In this document: in pieces, positions 6,132 to 10,839 of the stretch
Position numbering within the stretch: position 1 is the stretch's first letter
Layout of the letters: every line of letters starts with the position of its first letter
Origin: Planctomycetota bacterium
GTDB lineage: Bacteria > Planctomycetota > UBA1135 > UBA2386
Length of the DNA: 10,839 bases
Direction: 5' to 3'
Assembly (NCBI GenBank): GCA_020425885.1
Contig: JAGQRA010000301.1
Location: 1-10,839 of the forward strand
The notes under the pieces: model-generated
Seen by the model: the letters and a program-made list of their open reading frames with translations, nothing else
The model's database searches: none
Told to the model about the DNA's origin: nothing
Translations under genes and position numbers: made by a program

Positions 6132-9100
6132 CACCACTCCACTTCGAACACGTGCCACTTCGTGACCGCAACCACCGCCCTGGTCTCTGCGTCCGCAACG
6201 AGACCGACGGCCAGCACCTGGTCCTTGCCGATCTCGATCGTCGTCACCCGAGGCGACTCCTCGCCGCTGACGATCACGACGCTGCCGTCGTCGAGACCGA
6301 CGACGAAGCCGTCGTCGCGGATCGCGATGCTGCGCACGGCGGCACCACATGCGATCCCGGTGTCCTCGAAGGCCCGACCGTTCCACCTGGCCACACGCCC
6401 TGTCCGGGTGCCCACCATCGCCCGCAGCTCCGCATCGAGCGCGATCGCGGTCACGTCCGAGGGTGCGCCTTCGAGCTCCTGCCAAACGCCCGTGAGCGGT
6501 CTCCGGGTCACCTGGATCGAGCCGGTCGGGGTTGCGACCAAGCCGAGGAACGTGCTGGCGCGACGCACCTCGAGCGCCGCCACCGCCGGCAGCGTCGACG
6601 GTTCCTCGCGAACCAGCGTCTGCAGATCATCGGCGTAGGATCGCATCAGCCACGGGTCCTGGGCATTCGTTCGCGACAGCAGGATCACCCGCTCGCCAGC
6701 CACCGCGGCACACTCGCGCGGATCCTCCCCCGGCCCATGGGTGCGGGCGAGTCCGATCACGCGCGGTGTGCCCTCACTCCATTCGCACAGCACGAGCCGA
6801 CCGAGCCGGGTTCCGACCACGAATCGGGGGGCATCCATCGCGCTGACGAATCTGACATCACCGGCCGGCAGGCGGATCGGTTCGGGCAGGGCGCGATCGA
6901 CCGCGTCCTCGCTCGGGAACGGCAGCACGCGGATGCCGCGACGGGAGGCCACGGCGACCGACCGCTCGTGGATCGCGGCCGCGATCCAGTCGTCGCCCGG
7001 GGCATGGATGTAGCCGTGCTGTCGCCGCCGGACGACGTCGATGCTGTGGCGGACCTGGGTCGGATTGTCGGCGAGATCGTAGGCGTCGAAGGCCAGCTGC
7101 ATCGGTCCGGGCACTGCACTCGCCTCGACCACGGCCACCCGGTCGTCCTCGAGGCGCACCGGACCGCCACCGAGGGAATCCAGGCGCTTGATCTTCTCGT
7201 CGAAGGTGATGCGCAGCTCGCTGCCGGCATCGACGATATCCGCCGGGGCGATGTACTCCGCCTGTCTGGTATCGAGGTCGACTTCGATGACGAGCACCCT
7301 TTCTCCGGCGTCACCATCACGGGCTGCCCGCACCGAGATCTTGTTGGTCCCGCTCTGCAACGTGACGTTGCCCTCGAACAACTCGCCGGCCTTCTCGAAC
7401 GGGATCGGTTCCGAATCACCGGCCAGGACCGCCTGGACCCGGTCGGCATTGCTCTTCACCTTCAGCGGAAGGAGGGTCGCGTTCGTCAGGGCCGGCGTTG
7501 TCGATGCCAGCTCCAACTCGATCGGCGGTCGCGCCGGCCTTTCGAACGTGATCTCGACCGATCGCTGTTCGGCCTGGTTGCCGAATGAGTCCGTGTAGTC
7601 GACGCGGGCGACCAGATCGGTGCCCGTCGAGCTGTCGACCTCGAAGCGCCAATCGTCGCCATCCCGCTCCACTGCCAGCGGCCCGCCGGTCTCGGACTCG
7701 AGCCTGGCGATCGGCCGGACGGAATCGGCACCGGGGTCGGCGTCGTCGATGCGGAAGCGCAGCACGCAGGGCTTTCCCGCTTCGACTCGGACCTGCTTCG
7801 CGAGCCCGACGATCTGCGGCGGCGTGCACTTGACCACGACGGCGACTTCGGTGGCGTGTTCGCGATCACCGTGCGTGAACGTGCATCGCATCGGCACGGT
7901 ATCGCCCGGCATCGTGTCCGAGACCGTGTCCGGCAGCCGGTAGCGACCATCCTCGGCCACGAGCTGGACACCGGCCATTTCGAATCGGAACCCGTTCGTC
8001 GCGACCTCGAACCCCCTGGAACCGACGCGAATCCGATCACCCGGGTTCGCGAGGCCGAGCATCTCGCACAGTCGCCGCTCGACGAGCTCCTCGAACTGGT
8101 GATGCGCCCGCGCCCCGAACTGGCCGACGCCGGCGAGCGACGCCTCGGCCGCGAGCAAGCGTTCGATCGCGACCCCCGCGGGATCCTCCTCACCCAACGC
8201 CGCCAGGACCTCGATCATTCCGGTCACGTCCTCGTCGGGCCAGATGATCCTGCCCCAGGCCAGTCGGGCCGCGGCGTAGTCGCCGGCCTCGAACGCCTCG
8301 AGCCCGGCGCTCTTCGCCGTCAGGTCGCGATCGTTGAAGTACCACAGCAGGCCGCCGGCCGCGACCAGCAGGACGATCACCGCGATCGCGCTGTCGCGCA
8401 GCCGTACCCATCGGCGCGTGCGTCGGATCGCGAGTTCGAGCACGGCGACCTCAGCGTCCGGCAGGCCGCCCTCCCGGGCAGCCTCGAGGGCATCGCGCGC
8501 CCGCGACAGGTTGCCCGTGCGCAGCCAGCCGCGGACCTGGTCCTCGTACGAGCGTGCGATCTCGGTGCGGAGTTCGTCGAGCTCCACACGCATGCGCGCC
8601 ACACAGGCGTGCTCCTCCTCGCTCTGGGCCAGCGCCGCGAGTTCGCGCAGGCATCGGTCCGCGGCGTCGGGATCATCCGATTCGAGCGCGACCTCGACCG
8701 TCTTGGTCTGCACGAAGAAGTCGTGTTTTCGTTCGCGCTCGCGCAGCTGACGCCAGTTCTCGAGCGCCTCCTCGTCGCGCGGGCACAACGCGAGCAACTC
8801 CTTCCACAGCTCGAGGCCGGCCCGCGGCCCCTCGCGAAGGTCTTTCGCCCGCGCCTTCTTGCGCAACTTCTGCACGCGCGGTCCGAGGCTGCGCGTCCTG
8901 TTCTGGAGCCGCTTGATCAGATCGGTCGCCTTCGGCGCCAGCTCGGCGATGCGCTCGAGGGCCTTCTGGACGTCGCCGAAGCGCGCCGCCTGCATCAGCT
9001 CCATCGCCTCGTCGAAGATCCCGACCGCCTGGCGGTAATGCGCCAGATGCTGGCCGCAGCGGTCACAGCAGCGTGAGCCGCGGCGCACGACCGTGCGGCA

Positions 9101-10147
9101 GACCCCGCAATCCTCGACCAGCGATTCGCCACAGGAGCCGCAATGCAGTGCGACCTGATCGGTGAGGACGCTGCACTTCGGGCAACGCTCGGGCACCTCG
9201 GGTTGTGGTGTGACCCGGATGCGATCGACCGCCGCGAGCAGCTCGGCCGCGCTCTGGATCCTGCGTTCCGGCGATCGCTCGGTCAGCCGCGCGATCAGCG
9301 AACGCCATGGCTCCGCCAGCTCGTCCTCACGGCCCGAACCCGGCGGTGCTGCCGTCAACGCGAATCGCAGGGTCAGGCCCAGGGCGAACAGGTCCGACCG
9401 CGGCGTCGCTTCGCCCCCGGCCTGGAGCTCCGGCGCGGCGTAGCCCGCGGTGCCGACGCCCCGGGCGCGCGTCGATCCGGCCGCGCCCGAACCGGCGAGT
9501 CCGAAATCGGCCAGGTGGGCCTGGTCGTTGTCAGTGAGCAGGATGTTGGCGGGCTTGATGTCGCGATGCAGGATGCCGTTCCTGTGCAGATGGTCGAGCG
9601 CCCGCGCCATCGCCTTGGCGAGATCGAACATCTCCGAGGCATCGAGCGGGCCGCGCTCGCTGACCCGCTGCTGCAGCGAGCCGCGCCGGTAGTACGGCAT
9701 GACGAGGAACGGGCCATCCGGATCGCGCCCGTAGTCGAGACACGGCACGATGTCGCCACACCACCCCTGCGCCAGCACCTTGATCTCGCGCCGGAAGCGA
9801 CCGCGCACCGCGGGCGAGAGCGATCGCGGTCGCTTGCGGCAGACCTCACGTTCGTTGCGTATGTCGCGAACCAGCGTGACGGTGCCCATGCCGCCTTCGC
9901 CGATGACCCGCAGATCGACGTAGTAGTCGTCGGTTCGAACCGGCCACTCCTCGCCGTCGCCGTCCGCATCGGCACGCCGAACTTCGACCTGAACCACCGT
10001 CGCGTCGTCGCCGAGTGGCTCCGGCGATTCGTCGTACCAATCGCCGGGCATCGGCGTCGGTTCATCGGTGGCCGGGATCGTCACTCCGCAGCCCACGCAG
10101 GTGGTCGCGTCGTTCTCGTTCTCGCACTCGCACCTGTGGCAGATCAT
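6131..10147 (-). CDS. Transmembrane Ser/Thr protein kinase with zinc ribbons and a C-terminal extracytoplasmic propeller
   Basis: This 1338-residue protein opens with a zinc ribbon (C3-x2-C6, C17-x2-C20). A complete Hanks kinase follows: glycine loop GEGGMG 83-88, Lys 105, alpha-C Glu 121, HRDIKPAN 194-201, DFG 214-216, APE 238-240 and Asp 252 in SDLFALG. A double zinc ribbon comes next (C322/C325/C336/C339 and C347/C350/C361/C364), then a charged helical region (about 370-580). Arg-rich sequence precedes one membrane helix at about 586-604. Outside are a short helical stretch, Ig-like beta segments (about 775-1040) and seven propeller-like repeats starting near 1051, 1096, 1145, 1188, 1230, 1269 and 1309. 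All kinase residues needed for activity are present. The frame is open to ATG 10264, but MICHRC at 10147 is preferred because the zinc ribbon starts there and AGGGG lies eight bases upstream; GTG 10150 is an alternative. Substrates are unknown. Confidence 0.92.
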   Translation of the reverse strand: MICHRCECENENDATTCVGCGVTIPATDEPTPMPGDWYDESPEPLGDDATVVQVEVRRADADGDGEEWPVRTDDYYVDLRVIGEGGMGTVTLVRDIRNEREVCRKRPRSLSPAVRGRFRREIKVLAQGWCGDIVPCLDYGRDPDGPFLVMPYYRRGSLQQRVSERGPLDASEMFDLAKAMARALDHLHRNGILHRDIKPANILLTDNDQAHLADFGLAGSGAAGSTRARGVGTAGYAAPELQAGGEATPRSDLFALGLTLRFALTAAPPGSGREDELAEPWRSLIARLTERSPERRIQSAAELLAAVDRIRVTPQPEVPERCPKCSVLTDQVALHCGSCGESLVEDCGVCRTVVRRGSRCCDRCGQHLAHYRQAVGIFDEAMELMQAARFGDVQKALERIAELAPKATDLIKRLQNRTRSLGPRVQKLRKKARAKDLREGPRAGLELWKELLALCPRDEEALENWRQLRERERKHDFFVQTKTVEVALESDDPDAADRCLRELAALAQSEEEHACVARMRVELDELRTEIARSYEDQVRGWLRTGNLSRARDALEAAREGGLPDAEVAVLELAIRRTRRWVRLRDSAIAVIVLLVAAGGLLWYFNDRDLTAKSAGLEAFEAGDYAAARLAWGRIIWPDEDVTGMIEVLAALGEEDPAGVAIERLLAAEASLAGVGQFGARAHHQFEELVERRLCEMLGLANPGDRIRVGSRGFEVATNGFRFEMAGVQLVAEDGRYRLPDTVSDTMPGDTVPMRCTFTHGDREHATEVAVVVKCTPPQIVGLAKQVRVEAGKPCVLRFRIDDADPGADSVRPIARLESETGGPLAVERDGDDWRFEVDSSTGTDLVARVDYTDSFGNQAEQRSVEITFERPARPPIELELASTTPALTNATLLPLKVKSNADRVQAVLAGDSEPIPFEKAGELFEGNVTLQSGTNKISVRAARDGDAGERVLVIEVDLDTRQAEYIAPADIVDAGSELRITFDEKIKRLDSLGGGPVRLEDDRVAVVEASAVPGPMQLAFDAYDLADNPTQVRHSIDVVRRRQHGYIHAPGDDWIAAAIHERSVAVASRRGIRVLPFPSEDAVDRALPEPIRLPAGDVRFVSAMDAPRFVVGTRLGRLVLCEWSEGTPRVIGLARTHGPGEDPRECAAVAGERVILLSRTNAQDPWLMRSYADDLQTLVREEPSTLPAVAALEVRRASTFLGLVATPTGSIQVTRRPLTGVWQELEGAPSDVTAIALDAELRAMVGTRTGRVARWNGRAFEDTGIACGAAVRSIAIRDDGFVVGLDDGSVVIVSGEESPRVTTIEIGKDQVLAVGLVADAETRAVVAVTKWHVFEVEW

Positions 10148-10233
10148 CACCCCGTCCCCTTCTCGTTCTCGACCGCCTCGCGAATCGCATCGAGCGACTC
10201 GCTGCTGCCGGTATGTTCCGGGGTCTCTTGCAT
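10147..10233 (-). CDS. Possible 28-codon upstream reading frame coupled to the kinase
   Basis: An ATG at 10233 opens 28 codons (MQETPEHTGSSESLDAIREA, then VENEKGTG) that end in a TGA whose last base is the A of the kinase ATG. This is the same TGATG arrangement as between kinase and lipoprotein. By count, 23 of 28 third positions are G or C, in keeping with neighbouring genes. No Shine-Dalgarno is visible before this ATG. The same frame stays open to an ATG at 10479, which would give 110 residues, but that upper part is Arg/Ser-rich with poorer third-position GC and looks non-coding. This could be a leader peptide, the tail of a missed gene, or chance. Confidence 0.2.
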   Translation of the reverse strand: MQETPEHTGSSESLDAIREAVENEKGTG

Positions 10234-10477
10234 CGCGCGGGGGAACGGTGCCGAAGATTCGCACCGGCGCCCGCCAGCGTCGCCAGTGTGACCGAGAAGG
10301 TCAAGTGGACTTCCGATCGCCGCGGTCACCGGCGACGAGAGCCGGGTTCGAGCCAACCGCGATGACAACGAGCATTCCTGCCAACCGGCACACTCCAGAG
10401 CAGCGACGCGAACCCGGCCCCGGCCGTGGCGACGAGCTACTCTTCGATCTCGGCTCTCGCCCGCCACCGTCACGACC
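10148..10477. other. 330-bp divergent intergenic region between two kinase genes
   Basis: This spacer must hold the promoters for both divergent kinase genes, unless the kinase at 10147 is coupled to an upstream frame. I found no convincing -35/-10 pair, no strong palindrome and no RNA gene. Apart from the doubtful 28-codon frame at its left end, all frames here look non-coding. Confidence 0.6.
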
Positions 10478-10839
10478 ATGACCTCTCCCGACAAACCGGC
10501 CGCCGACGACGGCCCCACACCGCTACGCCCAGAGCACGACAGCATCCTCGACCAGCTCGAGCGTCGCATCGGCGCCGCCGCGCGCGTGGTGCTGCACGAC
10601 CCCGAGTCGGGCACCTCTCTCGCCGGCAGGCAGCAACCCGGCGAGGTCGCCGCTGACCATGACACCGGCGGCCGCTATCGCGTGCAGGGTCTGCTCGGTC
10701 AGGGCGGCGTCGGCGCCGTGCACCAGGGCCGCGACGCCGACCTCGGTCGCGACGTCGCGTTGAAGTTCCTGCACGAGAGGTTCAAGGACCGGCCCGACGT
10801 GCTGCACCGCTTCGTCGAGGAGGCGCAGATCGGCGGCCA
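10478..10839 (+). CDS. N-terminal part of a second Ser/Thr protein kinase (3' truncated by the window edge)
   Basis: From ATG 10478, 120 full codons are open to the window end. The first 64 residues are a Pro/Asp-rich, low-complexity leader, MTSPDKPAADDGPTPLRPEH onward. The kinase domain then begins at GGRYRVQGLLGQGGVGAVHQ with the glycine loop GQGGVG at 74-79. The ATP-anchoring Lys is K96 in VALKFL, and the probable alpha-C Glu is E115 in RFVEEAQIGG. These are the standard first elements of a Hanks-type (PknB-like) kinase and show no damage. The catalytic loop and everything after lie beyond the window. No Shine-Dalgarno precedes the ATG. The frame upstream is also open for some distance but offers no better start. 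It is divergent from the large kinase on the other strand and unlike it in leader and glycine loop, so it is not a simple tandem copy. Confidence 0.9.
   Translation, partial: MTSPDKPAADDGPTPLRPEHDSILDQLERRIGAAARVVLHDPESGTSLAGRQQPGEVAADHDTGGRYRVQGLLGQGGVGAVHQGRDADLGRDVALKFLHERFKDRPDVLHRFVEEAQIGG

Noticed and set aside
5148..9076. Several long plus-strand open frames (about 400-500 codons) opposite the lipoprotein and kinase genes
   Set aside because: These are mirror frames of the recognised minus-strand genes. Their products are low-complexity, rich in Arg, His and Asp, with no motifs.
10341..10360. A GGGTTCGAGCC motif resembling a tRNA T-arm in the spacer between the kinases
   Set aside because: Only two base pairs close around the loop. 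The next pair is C-A, and no acceptor, D or anticodon arms can be drawn around it.
10147..10479. 110-codon minus-strand frame beginning at an ATG that overlaps the ATG of the divergent kinase
   Set aside because: A GGGAG precedes it at suitable spacing, but third-position GC is clearly lower than in the real genes for its first 80 codons and the product is Arg/Ser-rich without pattern. Only the last 28 codons were kept, as a low-confidence call.
1..10839. CRISPR arrays, insertion sequences, integrase genes or attachment sites
   Set aside because: No direct-repeat/spacer pattern, transposase motif or flanking terminal repeats were seen. The only regular repeats are the operator array and the GAG tract.

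Overview
The window is GC-rich DNA with densely packed genes. It most likely comes from a Planctomycetota bacterium. The reasons are the number of Hanks-type Ser/Thr kinases with extracytoplasmic propellers, a BlaI/M56 pair whose sensor is made of carboxypeptidase-regulatory-like repeats, and a secreted protein whose C-terminal style I associate with marine planctomycetes. This assignment is inference from gene style. There is no rRNA or other phylogenetic marker in the window.

Layout, left to right. Bases 1-287 hold the end of an unrecognised plus-strand gene. Bases 288-403 hold a regulatory region in which three 18-bp dyads repeat at exact 24-bp intervals around a sigma70-like promoter. Next comes a two-gene plus-strand operon: a BlaI/MecI-type repressor (404-832) overlapping by ATGA an M56 (BlaR1-like) membrane metallopeptidase (829-3471). 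The peptidase's outer part is six beta-sandwich repeats rather than a penicillin-binding domain. A long dyad (3506-3561) follows. After it is a 67-codon orphan that looks like the N-terminal extension of a Ser/Thr kinase and ends in a (GAG)13 microsatellite encoding 13 glutamates.

The minus strand carries a convergent cluster, transcribed from about 10.2 kb down to 3.8 kb. It contains a 1338-residue transmembrane Ser/Thr kinase with two zinc-ribbon regions and a C-terminal seven-bladed propeller (10147-6131). That gene is joined by a TGATG overlap to a lipoprotein that also reads as a seven-bladed WD40-like propeller (6131-5091). After a 132-bp gap comes a secreted 374-residue protein of unknown function (4958-3834). 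At the right edge, divergent from the first kinase across a 330-bp spacer, a second Ser/Thr kinase begins (10478 onward) and runs off the window.

How it may work: the window holds two envelope-sensing modules side by side. In the BlaI/M56 module the expected logic is that a signal at the outer repeats activates the HExxH protease, BlaI is inactivated, and the triple-operator promoter is released. In the kinase module, an outer propeller on the kinase and a co-translated propeller lipoprotein probably act together as sensor and partner. Both mechanisms are inferred from family knowledge. No ligand or target can be read from the sequence.
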